Of a stretch of 64,000 bases of DNA, positions 9,381 to 18,211 are shown piece after piece. The stretch comes from Rhizobium jaguaris. Lineage in GTDB: Bacteria > Pseudomonadota > Alphaproteobacteria > Rhizobiales > Rhizobiaceae. Made by a program: the position numbers and the translations under genes. A model generated the notes under the pieces. It did not search any database, was not told the origin of the DNA, and saw only the letters and a list, made by a program, of their open reading frames with translations. The stretch's first letter is position 1. Each line of letters starts with the position of its first letter. The DNA lies in contig NZ_CP032694.1 of the NCBI RefSeq assembly GCF_003627755.1, positions 363,501 to 427,500 on the forward strand. Reading direction: 5' to 3'.

Positions 9381-10859
9381 CTATTTTGCCGCGTGCGGGT
9401 CGGCAATCATCGGCCAGATGTCCTTCGGCGCACGGCGATAGGGCGTGCGCGCCGGATTGTTCGGATAGGGCGTTCCAGCCGAACAGTAAAGGATTTCCGA
9501 GGCGATCTTGGAGAAGGAGGCGTAGAAGTGATTGGTCGACTTGATCACCAGGATTTTCTTGCGCGTGGGGTCGATACCCATCACTGAGAAAAGACTCGGA
9601 TCGAAGCTTTGGGCGCGCGTCGAATTGAGGATGATGTCGATACCGTTGAGTTCGATATGAGCTGCATCGCCGAAGGGAGCGAAACTTTCGCCAAAGCGCA
9701 TTTCGGCATTGGCCACGAGGCGCACGACCTTGACGATCCCATCGACGGGATTGCCGGTACCCGGCGCCGACTTCGCCCCGAACCGCAACGGAATTTCCGC
9801 GCCTTCGCCGGCCGCCATGCAGATCTGCACCGCCATCGGGTCCCAGATCGTGCCGATCGCGGTGTCGCGCGCGCCTTGGGCCAACAGCTCTTCGAGAATA
9901 ACGGTCGCATCGCCCGCCGTGCCGCCGCCTGGATTGTCCCAGACATCGGCGATGACGACCGGAGCCGAGCGTGCTGCCCCCGACCAGGCGGCTAGGGCCT
10001 CGGCCACCGCCTGCTTTTCGTCGATCTGTGGCATGATAAAGGTGCCACGTTTGGAAAACAGCTCCAAACCGAGGTCGCGGGCGAGGGCAGAACCCTTATC
10101 CGGCTTATTATCTGTGACGACCAGCAGCTTCGTTCCCATTTCGGGCACGTCGCCCGCCATGAAACCATGGATGACGGAGATGGATAGGATATCCGCGTCG
10201 TTTCTCTCGATCTCGATGATCTTGTCGACAAACGAACGCATCGGCTCGCGCGAGGTCGGGAAGACATCGATCATCCGGCAATCGAAGACCGACATGATGG
10301 GTTTGGCGCGGCCCTCCAGCGTATCGACCGCGATGCGCCAGAGGTCTTCGGCGCGGTCGACGAAGTCCGTATGCGGGAACTCTTTGAAATAGACGAAGAA
10401 ATTCGCCGCCGAGAGGCGCTTTTTCGTCAAATGGCTGTGCGGATCGAGCTCGGCACAAACAAGGATATCCGGTCCGACGATCTGGCGGACCTGGGTGAGA
10501 AAATCGCCCTCGGTATCCTCGTAACCGTCAGCAACCATCGCGCCATGCAAGCCGAGCACGACGGCGTCGACCGGCAAGGTGGCGCGAAGCTGGCCGAGGA
10601 TTTCGTCACGCAGATCTTCATAGGTCCTGCGGTTCACCAGGCCGGCCGGGTCGGCCCAGGCAGCAGTGCCCTCGATCAGTTCCCAACCCTTTTCCGCGGC
10701 CACCTGCCGGCCGACCGTGATCGGCGCCGAACAGAGCGTCGGCGTCTCCGGGTGCGTACCGGGCGGCGCATAGAGCGAAGCCTCGAAGGCGCGTCGGTCA
10801 ACGCAGATCGGAGAAAATGTGTTCGTCTCGGTCGCGAGCACCGCGGTGAAAATGCGCAA
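9381..10859 (-). CDS. M81 family metallopeptidase (MlrC-like)
   Basis: A 492-residue member of the M81 family, named after microcystinase C of Sphingomonas. The N-terminal DUF1485 block begins TAVLATETNTFSP, and the acidic/His motifs LGLHGAMVADGYEDTEGD and AELDPHSHLT fit a zinc site. The C-terminal MlrC domain holds DVWDNPGGGTAGDAT. The start is TTG with GAGG eight bases ahead, 11 bases after the upstream gene, so the three minus-strand genes form an operon. Most bacteria with M81 genes do not meet microcystin, and its partner here suggests a D-amino-acid-containing or amide substrate (inference). Confidence 0.9.
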   Translation of the reverse strand: MRIFTAVLATETNTFSPICVDRRAFEASLYAPPGTHPETPTLCSAPITVGRQVAAEKGWELIEGTAAWADPAGLVNRRTYEDLRDEILGQLRATLPVDAVVLGLHGAMVADGYEDTEGDFLTQVRQIVGPDILVCAELDPHSHLTKKRLSAANFFVYFKEFPHTDFVDRAEDLWRIAVDTLEGRAKPIMSVFDCRMIDVFPTSREPMRSFVDKIIEIERNDADILSISVIHGFMAGDVPEMGTKLLVVTDNKPDKGSALARDLGLELFSKRGTFIMPQIDEKQAVAEALAAWSGAARSAPVVIADVWDNPGGGTAGDATVILEELLAQGARDTAIGTIWDPMAVQICMAAGEGAEIPLRFGAKSAPGTGNPVDGIVKVVRLVANAEMRFGESFAPFGDAAHIELNGIDIILNSTRAQSFDPSLFSVMGIDPTRKKILVIKSTNHFYASFSKIASEILYCSAGTPYPNNPARTPYRRAPKDIWPMIADPHAAK

Positions 10860-10870
10860 CGCCGTCGCCT

Positions 10871-11386
10871 CTATTCCATTGGGTTCGGCAGATAACCGGT
10901 AAAGCCGGAAATCTTCCAGCGGCCGTCATGCAGGCGGCAATAATAAAGCGTCTGCCATTTCAGCACATCGACGCTGCCGTCCGTCTTCTTCAAGCTGCCG
11001 TCGAATTTCTTGCGCACCAGCGCCATCTCACCTTCGATCTCGATGTCTTCCAGCGTCGTCGTGGTGAAGATTGCGGTGCGCGGGTCTTCTGCAAAGGATT
11101 GGCCGGAGAAGTCGCGCGCTTGCCGCAACCATTCATCGCGATAGGCGCTGAGGGTGGGGAAGGCGAGGCGCCATTTGTCGGGGCTGACCTCGCGGCGGCC
11201 ATCGATGCCGATGAAGCCGTCTTCGACGAAATCGTCCGATACCAGCGACCAGTCGGCGGCGAGAAAGGCGTCGATGTCGCGCGGCACGAGCATCTCCCAG
11301 ATCGCGCGCCGGGCAGCATCGTCGGCAGGGAAGGGATTTTTAAAGGGATTGCGCATCGTGCCAGCCATTATTGAAATTCTTTTCAT
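10871..11386 (-). CDS. NTF2/SnoaL-like protein of unknown function
   Basis: A protein of up to 171 residues that looks like a single alpha+beta-barrel of the NTF2/SnoaL-like superfamily, judged by the helical start (WEMLVPRDIDAFLAADWSLVSDDF) and the C-terminal strands (WQTLYYCRLHDGRWKISGFTGYL). ATG codons at 11386, 11368 and 11356 are all possible starts; none has a strong ribosome site. It is first in the minus-strand operon with the M81 and aldolase-like genes, and it is divergent from ridA. It may be a small hydrolase or binding partner in that pathway, but no reaction can be assigned. Confidence 0.72.
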   Translation of the reverse strand: MKRISIMAGTMRNPFKNPFPADDAARRAIWEMLVPRDIDAFLAADWSLVSDDFVEDGFIGIDGRREVSPDKWRLAFPTLSAYRDEWLRQARDFSGQSFAEDPRTAIFTTTTLEDIEIEGEMALVRKKFDGSLKKTDGSVDVLKWQTLYYCRLHDGRWKISGFTGYLPNPME

Positions 11387-11468
11387 AAACTGCGATTTTC
11401 ACTGGCCAAATTCTGCTTTCTATGGTCATTTGTCAACGCATCAAGAAAATAATTTGCAGGATTCGAAA

Positions 11469-11858
11469 ATGTCCATCAAGCGTTATGGCACTAGCCAGAC
11501 GGGTGCGGGTGGCAAGACGCTGCCCTTTGCGCGCGCTGTAGAAGCCAATGGCTGGCTCCATGTTTCCGGTCAAGTCGCCATGGAAGACGGCGAGATCATC
11601 GATGGCGGCATCGTTGCCCAGACCCATAAGGCAATCGGTAATCTCATCGCCATTCTCCACGAGGCCGGCTACGACGTCGAGCATGTCGTTCGCGTCGGCG
11701 TCTGGCTCGACGATCCCCGCGATTTCTGGAGCTTCAACAAGATCTACCAGGATTATTTCGGCGCGCATCCGCCGGCGCGCGCCTGCGTGCAGTCGTCGAT
11801 GATGGTGGATTGCAAGGTGGAGATCGATTGCATCGCGTATAAGACGCCGGAAGCGTAG
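11469..11858 (+). CDS. RidA family (YjgF/YER057c/UK114) enamine/imine deaminase
   Basis: A 129-residue RidA-like protein. The family removes reactive 2-aminoacrylate and related enamines made by PLP dehydratases. Blocks include GWLHVSGQVAM, HVVRVGVWLDDP (the usual V-x-V-[FY/W] strand) and PARACVQSSMMVDCKVEIDCIAY, where Arg of the PARACV motif binds substrate carboxylate in RidA. It faces the DSD1-like operon across an 82-bp promoter region and is followed 35 bases later by the RpiR gene. This placement supports a D-serine/threonine-type dehydratase step in the island. Confidence 0.87.
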   Translation: MSIKRYGTSQTGAGGKTLPFARAVEANGWLHVSGQVAMEDGEIIDGGIVAQTHKAIGNLIAILHEAGYDVEHVVRVGVWLDDPRDFWSFNKIYQDYFGAHPPARACVQSSMMVDCKVEIDCIAYKTPEA

Positions 11859-11893
11859 GGGCAGTAAGACCTACGGGGCAAGAGGAAAAGTCC

Positions 11894-12757
11894 GTGGATA
11901 TTTTCACGACCATGCAGGAGGAGAGGGGGCGGTTGTCGCAGTCGGAAAACCGTATCGCCGACATCGTCCTCAACGACTTCGAATTCGCGGTCAACGCCTC
12001 CATTGTCGAGCTCGCCGGCAAAGCGGATGTTTCACCGCCGACAGTGACCCGCTTCTGCCGCCGCCTTGGCTGCGAGAGCTTTTCCGATTTCAAGGTGCAG
12101 CTCGCCCGCACCGCCTATGTCGGCATGCGCTACTTCAAGCCCGAGCCAAAGAGCATCGCGCCGGCTGACGTCGCGCAGGACATCATCACCAAGGCGCAGA
12201 ATGCCCTGTTCCTGTTGCATCGCGGGCTGGACATCCCGGCGATCGAGCAGGCGTCGAACAGGCTTGCCGACGCCGAGATGATCTACGCCTTCGGCTCTGG
12301 CGGCAATTCCTCCATGATCGCCAGTGAGCTGCAGAACCGTCTTTTCCGCCTCGGCCTGCGCGTCACCGCCAGTTCCGATCATAGCATGCAGTTGATGATG
12401 GCCGCCGCCGCCAAGCCGGCTGATGTGCTGATCGGCTCGTCGTTGTCGGGCCGCAATACCGAGCTGGTGCGGGCCTTCACGCTTGCCCGCGAGGCCAAGG
12501 TGCCGACCATCGCGCTGACACAGAGCCACAGTCCTGTGGCGCTTGCTGCCGACATCGCCGTGCCGATCGATTTGCCGGAGGGCAACAATATCTATCGCCC
12601 GACATCGACGCGCATCGCCTATCTCGCAGTCGTGGACATTCTCGCGAGCCTCGTTGCCTACCGCATCCAGCCGCAAGCAACGGTGACGCTGCGCCGCATC
12701 AAGCAGCAGCTCGTGACCCATCGCGACGGCGACGACCGCCAGCTTCTCGGAGACTAA
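11894..12757 (+). CDS. RpiR family transcriptional regulator
   Basis: A 287-residue regulator with an N-terminal RpiR helix-turn-helix (about residues 10-75, SPPTVTRFCRRLGCESFSDF) and a C-terminal SIS sugar-phosphate isomerase domain (YAFGSGGNSSMIASE near residue 135). SIS domains bind phosphorylated or amino sugars, so it probably senses an intermediate of this island. The start is GTG with AGAGGA before it. It is likely co-transcribed with ridA. Confidence 0.9.
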   Translation: MDIFTTMQEERGRLSQSENRIADIVLNDFEFAVNASIVELAGKADVSPPTVTRFCRRLGCESFSDFKVQLARTAYVGMRYFKPEPKSIAPADVAQDIITKAQNALFLLHRGLDIPAIEQASNRLADAEMIYAFGSGGNSSMIASELQNRLFRLGLRVTASSDHSMQLMMAAAAKPADVLIGSSLSGRNTELVRAFTLAREAKVPTIALTQSHSPVALAADIAVPIDLPEGNNIYRPTSTRIAYLAVVDILASLVAYRIQPQATVTLRRIKQQLVTHRDGDDRQLLGD

Positions 12758-12812
12758 AGCAATTCCAGGAAAAGTGCGTGAGCCGCTTTCCGTCCGGAAT
12801 TGCGAAAGACCA
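12758..12812. repeat. RIME-like element, half copy (copy 2)
   Basis: Only the first palindrome of the element is present. It is bounded by GCAATTCC and its reverse complement GGAATTGC and has the shared core GGAAAAGTGCG. It starts directly after the RpiR stop codon, inside the probable operon. Confidence 0.6.
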
Positions 12813-12835
12813 GAAACACATCAGGGGGCAGTAGC

Positions 12836-13612
12836 ATGACTCGATCCGTCGCCATCGTCACCGGAGCTGCCGGCGATATCGGCCGTGCCATTGCCCGGCG
12901 TCTCGCGGATGATCACGATGTCATCCTGCTGATCGATATCGATGCGTCAGCCGTTCAAAAGGCTACGGAAGAGCTGGGGCCGGCGGAACGCTTCGTTCCC
13001 CTGAAAACCGATGTAACCAGCGAGATCGACACCGCGCAGATGGCAAAGGCTGCTGCGGGGCTGGGTGTAGTCAAGACCCTGGTCAACAACGCGGGCGCTG
13101 CCCGTGCCGTCAGCCTGCACGACACCACGCCGGATATCTGGCGCGCCGACAATGCCCTCAATCTCGAAGCCGCCTTCCTCTGTTTCCGCGCTGTCGAGGA
13201 CATGCTGAAGGCATCGAAAGGGTCGCTGATCAACATCGCCTCGGTCAACGGCATGGCCGTCTTCGGCCATCCCGCCTACAGCGCCGCCAAGGCCGGGCTT
13301 TTGCATTTTACCCGGTTGGTCGCGGTCGAATACGGCAAGTTCGGCATCCGCGCCAATGCGGTCGCGCCGGGCACAGTGCGCACGCAGGCCTGGGAGGCGC
13401 GTGCTAACGCCAATCCCAATGTTTTTGAAGAGGCCCGCCGCTGGTATCCGCTGCAGCGTGTCGTCGATCCCGCCGATGTCGCCAATGCCGTCGCCTTCCT
13501 CGCTGGCCCGTTGGCCGCTGCCATCACCGGCATCTGCCTGCCGGTCGATTGCGGCTTGACGGCGGGGCAGGCCGAGCTCGCCCATACATTTTCACAGTCC
13601 GATCATTATTGA
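12836..13612 (+). CDS. Short-chain dehydrogenase/reductase (SDR)
   Basis: A 258-residue classical SDR. The nucleotide-binding motif is TGAAGDIGRA near residue 10, LVNNAGA is near residue 84, the catalytic Ser is in NIASVNG, and the active-site YSAAK follows. An AGGGGG site precedes the ATG. The gene lies between the RpiR regulator and the GH20 enzyme and probably oxidises a sugar or hydroxy-acid intermediate; the substrate is unknown. Confidence 0.9.
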   Translation: MTRSVAIVTGAAGDIGRAIARRLADDHDVILLIDIDASAVQKATEELGPAERFVPLKTDVTSEIDTAQMAKAAAGLGVVKTLVNNAGAARAVSLHDTTPDIWRADNALNLEAAFLCFRAVEDMLKASKGSLINIASVNGMAVFGHPAYSAAKAGLLHFTRLVAVEYGKFGIRANAVAPGTVRTQAWEARANANPNVFEEARRWYPLQRVVDPADVANAVAFLAGPLAAAITGICLPVDCGLTAGQAELAHTFSQSDHY

Positions 13613-13639
13613 ACGCGTGTCGTTAAGGAGAGAATAGAT

Positions 13640-15559
13640 ATGCAGCCGGCTTCCTATCATCTCGAAAACACATGGTCTCCCGATGGCGGACCGAACGGCC
13701 GCCTGACGTTTACGCTGGTCAATCTGTCGGATGCGCCGCTCACCGATTTCCGCCTCGTCTATACCTCTTTGACACGCGTCATCGATCCCAAGGCTTGCGA
13801 TAATGCCGTCTTCCTTCGCCGCAACGCCAATTTCCATGAATTCACCCCGCCCGCTGGCTTGTCGCTTGTATCGGGCGAAAGCTGGACTTTCAGCGTCAGC
13901 GGCCTGAACCGCACGGCAAAACATTGCACTGATGGCGCCAAGTCCGCCTATTTGACGCTGTCGGACGGCAGCCATGTGTCCGTCTCGGTCTCGGATCTCC
14001 TGCTCGAAGGCCGCGTCAGCGCGCCGCCGCCGGTGCTGCTGCCGGAAGGCAAGCTCGATCTTCCCTTCGCCATTCAGCCCTGGCCGGCGACGATCGATGC
14101 CTGGCCTGGCGAAGGCTTTCCGGTCGTACTCTATCCCGTCAAGGGAACCGATGGTTCCAGCCTGAAGGCCGTCGCGACGGCGCAGGCCCTCTTCCATCGC
14201 CTGTTCCCGGCCAACCACGCACCGTTCAGCCTCATCGCCGCGCCGCAGGGTAGGCGCCTGCGCTTCGTCGAGCGTCCGGCTCTCGCAAGGGAAGCCTACG
14301 AGCTCACTTTCTCGGCCGACGAGATCGCGCTCGCCTATTCCGCCGACGCCGGCCGCCTCTATGGCTTGACGACGTTGGCCCAGCTTCTGGATGGCACACG
14401 GCGCGAACCCGGCAAATTCCGGTTTCCGGTCGCCGGCACGATCTCCGATCAGCCGCGCTACGGCTGGCGCGGCTGCCATCTCGACGTCTCCCGGCAATTC
14501 CATCCCAAGGAGAATGTGAAGCGGCTGATCGATATTCTCGCCTGGCTGAAGCTCAACATCTTCCATTGGCATTTGACCGATGACGAGGCTTGGCGGCTGG
14601 AGATCAAGGCCTATCCGCAGCTCACCTCGACCGGCGTGCTGCGCGGCCCGGACGAGCCGCTGCTGCCACAACTCGGAAACGGCGCCGAGCCAGTGGACGG
14701 CTTCTATTCGCACGCAGATGTCAGGGAGATTGTCGCCCATGCCTTGGCGCTCGGCGTCGAGGTCGTGCCGGAGATCGATATTCCCGGCCACAGCACTGCC
14801 GCGTTGGTCGCCCTGCCGGATCTGGCCGACGGGCAGGAGGCGCCGGAGAGCTATCATTCCGTCCAGGGCTATCCCAACAATGCCCTCAACCCGGCCGTGG
14901 AGCCGACCTATGAATTCCTCGGGAAAGTATTCGACGAAATGGTCGAGCTGTTCCCCTCCGATTATATCCATATCGGCGGCGACGAGGTCGCAAACGGTTC
15001 CTGGCTCGCCTCGCCGCAGGCCCGCAAGCTGATGGAGCGAGAGGGCATATCCGGCACCTTCGCGCTGCAATCCTATTTCCTGAAGCGGGTGAAGACGATG
15101 CTGACGGCCCGCGGCCGCAAGCTCGCCGGCTGGAACGAGGTAGCCCACGGCGGCGGCGTCTCCACGGAAGGCACGCTGCTGATGGCCTGGGAGAAGCCGG
15201 AAGTCGGCATCGAGCTGGCGCGCGAGGGCTATGATGTCGTGATGACCCCGGGACAGGCCTACTATCTCGACATGGTGCAGGCCGAAGCCTGGCAGGAACC
15301 GGGCGCAAGCTGGGCCGGCACCGTGCCGCCGGCGCATACCTATGCCTATGAGGCGGAAGGTGAGTTTCCCGAGGAACTGAAGGATCGGATGAAGGGCGTC
15401 CAAGCCTGCATCTGGCAGGAAAATTTCCTCTCCCGCGACTATTTCAATCGCCTGGTCTTCCCCAGACTGCCGGCCATCGCCGAAGCCGCCTGGACGCCGA
15501 AGGCAGGGAAGGATTGGGAGCGGTTCGCGGCGATTGTGCGATTGAGTCCGGCTCTATAG
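13640..15559 (+). CDS. Glycoside hydrolase family 20 beta-N-acetylhexosaminidase
   Basis: A 639-residue GH20 enzyme that removes terminal beta-linked N-acetylglucosamine or N-acetylgalactosamine by substrate-assisted catalysis. The catalytic Asp-Glu pair is in HIGGDEV near residue 450. Other family blocks are GWRGCHLDVSRQFHP, LNIFHWHLTDDEAW, EVVPEIDIPGHS and the Trp-rich substrate pocket WAGTVPPAHTY. No signal peptide is visible, so it probably acts in the cytoplasm on imported disaccharides such as chitobiose-like compounds. AAGGAGAG precedes the ATG, 27 bases after the SDR gene. It is the best clue that the neighbouring importer handles amino sugars. Confidence 0.93.
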   Translation: MQPASYHLENTWSPDGGPNGRLTFTLVNLSDAPLTDFRLVYTSLTRVIDPKACDNAVFLRRNANFHEFTPPAGLSLVSGESWTFSVSGLNRTAKHCTDGAKSAYLTLSDGSHVSVSVSDLLLEGRVSAPPPVLLPEGKLDLPFAIQPWPATIDAWPGEGFPVVLYPVKGTDGSSLKAVATAQALFHRLFPANHAPFSLIAAPQGRRLRFVERPALAREAYELTFSADEIALAYSADAGRLYGLTTLAQLLDGTRREPGKFRFPVAGTISDQPRYGWRGCHLDVSRQFHPKENVKRLIDILAWLKLNIFHWHLTDDEAWRLEIKAYPQLTSTGVLRGPDEPLLPQLGNGAEPVDGFYSHADVREIVAHALALGVEVVPEIDIPGHSTAALVALPDLADGQEAPESYHSVQGYPNNALNPAVEPTYEFLGKVFDEMVELFPSDYIHIGGDEVANGSWLASPQARKLMEREGISGTFALQSYFLKRVKTMLTARGRKLAGWNEVAHGGGVSTEGTLLMAWEKPEVGIELAREGYDVVMTPGQAYYLDMVQAEAWQEPGASWAGTVPPAHTYAYEAEGEFPEELKDRMKGVQACIWQENFLSRDYFNRLVFPRLPAIAEAAWTPKAGKDWERFAAIVRLSPAL

Positions 15560-15632
15560 GACAGGAAGTCCAGAACCCTGATTGCCTGCGCTGAGAAGGA
15601 CATCTCCGGAGTTCTTCTTACGCAGGAAGAGC

Positions 15633-15893
15633 CTATGTGTTCAAATCGAGCTGCATGGCTGCAGCAGCTTCTGGCTTGGCCTTTGGCTTCCTGGGCGAAC
15701 GGGCCTTGGTGCTCTGATCGGAGCTGGTGGTCTTAGACCGAACGGGAACCTCTGGAAGCTCGGCAAGCAGCATTCCATTTGCAGTGAGCTCATTGCGTTC
15801 ATCGGTCACCTTTGCGGGTTCGACCGCTGGACTTTCCTTGATGGCTTTCAACGGGGTGGCGATTTGGGCTGCCTGCGGTGCAAATCGAATCAT
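15633..15893 (-). CDS. Small basic protein of unknown function
   Basis: An 86-residue protein starting at an ATG with AAGGAG ahead; a longer frame reaches 15989 but that part is less likely. It is rich in Ala, Pro, Lys and Glu, has no membrane segment, and its C-terminal part is a low-complexity Lys/Pro/Ala stretch (SPRKPKAKPEAAAA). It is probably disordered. It is divergent from the zinc-ribbon gene, with only 76 bases between them. Confidence 0.6.
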   Translation of the reverse strand: MIRFAPQAAQIATPLKAIKESPAVEPAKVTDERNELTANGMLLAELPEVPVRSKTTSSDQSTKARSPRKPKAKPEAAAAMQLDLNT

Positions 15894-15969
15894 TAGCTTG
15901 TTACTCCTTAGTGTTCCCTTTATGTTCTTGTTGCGGTGAGAGTCAATCAGCCACGGCACGACGCACGAA

Positions 15970-16230
15970 ATGAGACACCGAAAAGGCATAACACTGCTGC
16001 CTATTGGGCATGATGACTACCAGCATACGCTTGGAGGTCTGCCGCAATGGTACGAGCTAAATGCCGTTTGCCCGATTTGCCACAGGACCGCACATGTGGA
16101 CCGCTACGAGATGGCCAGGCGTTTTGGCGGTGGCAAGAAGGTAGGCTCATTGGCAAGCAAGTTGGTCTGCCAAGTGTGCGGCAATAGGCAGGGCAACATG
16201 CTGATGATTGGAATGATGCCGAGGGATTGA
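15970..16230 (+). CDS. Small zinc-ribbon-like protein
   Basis: An 86-residue protein with two CxxC knuckles, AVCPICHRTAH and LVCQVCGNRQG, about 35 residues apart. This is the pattern of a zinc ribbon that binds one zinc with four cysteines. The linker is basic (RRFGGGKKVGS). No enzyme motif is visible. It could be a nucleic-acid or protein adaptor; its function is unknown. Confidence 0.65.
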   Translation: MRHRKGITLLPIGHDDYQHTLGGLPQWYELNAVCPICHRTAHVDRYEMARRFGGGKKVGSLASKLVCQVCGNRQGNMLMIGMMPRD

Positions 16231-16425
16231 AAGGCCGGTTACGGCCACGCAAGTCGGCTGGCATATGCATCGCAAAATGGGAGGAGAGCGAACCCTTCGA
16301 AGCCATCAGCCATCGGGCGGACAAGCCTCATGAGCATTGCTGCCGTAAGCCTTTGCAACAAGGCACTAAACGCACAACTTGTCGGAATATTTAACTCTTT
16401 GATCTTGGCAGTGATCAAAAGGAAA

Positions 16426-16510
16426 TGGTGCCCAGAAGAGGACTCGAACCTCCACGCCTCGCGGCACAGGTACCTGAAACCTGCGCGTCTACCAATTCCG
16501 CCATCTGGGC
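16426..16510 (-). tRNA. tRNA-Leu (anticodon CAG)
   Basis: The minus strand folds into a type II tRNA. The acceptor stem is GCCCAGA/TCTGGGC, the D-arm begins GGCGGAATTGGTAGACGC, the anticodon loop is TTCAGGT (anticodon CAG), there is a long variable arm, and the T-arm has GGTTCGAGTCC. CCA is encoded at 16426-16428. Length is 85 bases with CCA. Confidence 0.96.
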
Positions 16511-16602
16511 GACGGACACGCATGTAAGGGGGTGGCTCTTCGGTGTCAACAGGGTTTTTGAACTTTTCGGGGCAATCTGAAAAAAAGCGGTTGAAGCCCG
16601 GG

Positions 16603-18033
16603 TTAACCCCGGGCGGCCGCCCAGGCGCGGATGAGGCCAAGTCCCTGTTCCAGCAAGGCCTTTGCTTCGTTTTCATCGGCCGCTTCGACGTAACAGCGCA
16701 TCTCCGGCGCATTGCCGGAGGGGCGGAAATGGATGATTCGGCCATCGCTCAGCGTCACCCGCAGCCCATCGATGTCGCTCTTTGATGCCACGCCGGCGAC
16801 CGGCGCCAGGAAGTCGGCGAGGTTGGCTTCAGAGGCGCGCAGATAAGCCATCAGCGCCGCGCTGGTCTCGACCGGAAAATTCTCCAGCCGGTCGGCGGCG
16901 GCAAAGGGCAGGCGGTAGTTGGCGGCGACGGCGGACAGCGGCTGTTTTGCGCGCGCGGCGGCGTAAAGCGTCGCGAGGATCGGCAGGAAGCTATCGCGCG
17001 TCGGCAGGGGGCGTACCTGCTCGCCTTCGATGATGAAGCGGCTCGCCGTCAGCGTGCCGCCATTGGCTTCGAATCCCATGACATTGGCCTTGCCGGTCGC
17101 CAGCGCCTCATCCATGCCGGCGATGACATAGGGCGAGCCGACACGGGTGCGGGTGACGGAATAGGAGCCAGCGGCCTCTATGCCGGAATTGGAGGTGACC
17201 GGCGTCACCACGACCTCCGCGCCGAGGAAATTCGCGGCGATGAGGCCGAGCAGGTCGCCGCGCAACGGCTCGCCGGTTTCGTCGGAGACAAGCGGCCGGT
17301 CGCCGTCGCCGTCGGCGGAGACGATCGCATCCAGCCCGTGCTCTAGCGCCCAGCTTTTCAGCAGGCGGATGGTTTCGGCGGAGACCGCTTCGGTATCAAC
17401 GGGAACGAAGCTTTCGGAGCGGCCGAGCGGCACGACGCGCGCGCCGTAATGCGCCAGCACCAGGCCGAGCAGATCACGCGCCACTGTGCTGTGCTGATAA
17501 ACACCAATGGTGAGGCCCGCGAGGCTGTCGGCGGGCAGAAGCGCGGTATTGCGCTCGAAGAACAACGCCTCGGTCTCCGCCGTTCGATCCTCGCCAGCGC
17601 CAGGCGTCTCGTCCAGGCTGGCGTCGCCGATCGCGGAGGCTTCCGCGCTGATCGCCAATTCGTCCTGCTTGTCGATCTCGCCGTCCGGTCGGTAGAATTT
17701 GATGCCGTTGCGATCTGCCGGAATATGCGAGCCGGTGATCATCAGCGAGGCAGCCTTGAGCTCCAGCCCGTAAAGCGCCAGTGCCGGGGTCGGCAGCGCG
17801 CCGCAATCGACCGGCGAGAGGCCGGCACGCTTCAGCGCGCCGATGCAGGTGGCCGAGATCGACGGGCTGGACTCGCGAAAATCGCGGCCGACCAGGATGA
17901 GATCGCCGGGCTGTGCATGGCCGCTTTTTAACAGATGGCGCGCAAAGGCCGTGGCATAGAGGGCAGACGCCCGTCCCACGAGATCGACGGATAGGCCGCG
18001 GAGGCCGCTGGTTCCAAATTTCAAGCTGCTCAC
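16603..18033 (-). CDS. Phosphomannomutase/phosphoglucomutase family (alpha-D-phosphohexomutase)
   Basis: A 476-residue mutase that interconverts hexose 1- and 6-phosphates. All four family motifs are present: catalytic phosphoserine TGSHIPADRNG (about residue 102), metal loop DGDGDRP, sugar loop EANGG and phosphate loop RPSGNAPEMR. The GTG at 18033 is the start because GAGGAG stands seven bases ahead and LKFGTSGLRG, the normal N-terminus, follows. It may supply mannose-1-P or glucose-1-P for surface polysaccharide. The motifs do not separate it safely from other mutases such as ExoC/Pgm, and it is shorter than typical Pgm. Confidence 0.88.
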   Translation of the reverse strand: MSSLKFGTSGLRGLSVDLVGRASALYATAFARHLLKSGHAQPGDLILVGRDFRESSPSISATCIGALKRAGLSPVDCGALPTPALALYGLELKAASLMITGSHIPADRNGIKFYRPDGEIDKQDELAISAEASAIGDASLDETPGAGEDRTAETEALFFERNTALLPADSLAGLTIGVYQHSTVARDLLGLVLAHYGARVVPLGRSESFVPVDTEAVSAETIRLLKSWALEHGLDAIVSADGDGDRPLVSDETGEPLRGDLLGLIAANFLGAEVVVTPVTSNSGIEAAGSYSVTRTRVGSPYVIAGMDEALATGKANVMGFEANGGTLTASRFIIEGEQVRPLPTRDSFLPILATLYAAARAKQPLSAVAANYRLPFAAADRLENFPVETSAALMAYLRASEANLADFLAPVAGVASKSDIDGLRVTLSDGRIIHFRPSGNAPEMRCYVEAADENEAKALLEQGLGLIRAWAAARG

Positions 18034-18211
18034 GTGCAATCTCCTCGGAAAGGCTGCGCCTCTTATGGAACAAGCGGGGAAAAGGATCAACCGACCGATG
18101 GCGGCCGATATCTGCCGTCGCAGATCTGGTTTTGTGTTCGGTGAAGGCCCAAATATAAAGCAAGCCGCGGGAAGAGATGTTGGTCGCGACGACCAGCAAC
18201 AGGAGTCTGTC

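Noticed and set aside
13592..15403. Long antisense open frame over the GH20 gene (603 codons)
   Set aside because: The sense strand encodes a complete GH20 enzyme; the antisense frame is open because of high third-position GC and has no family likeness.
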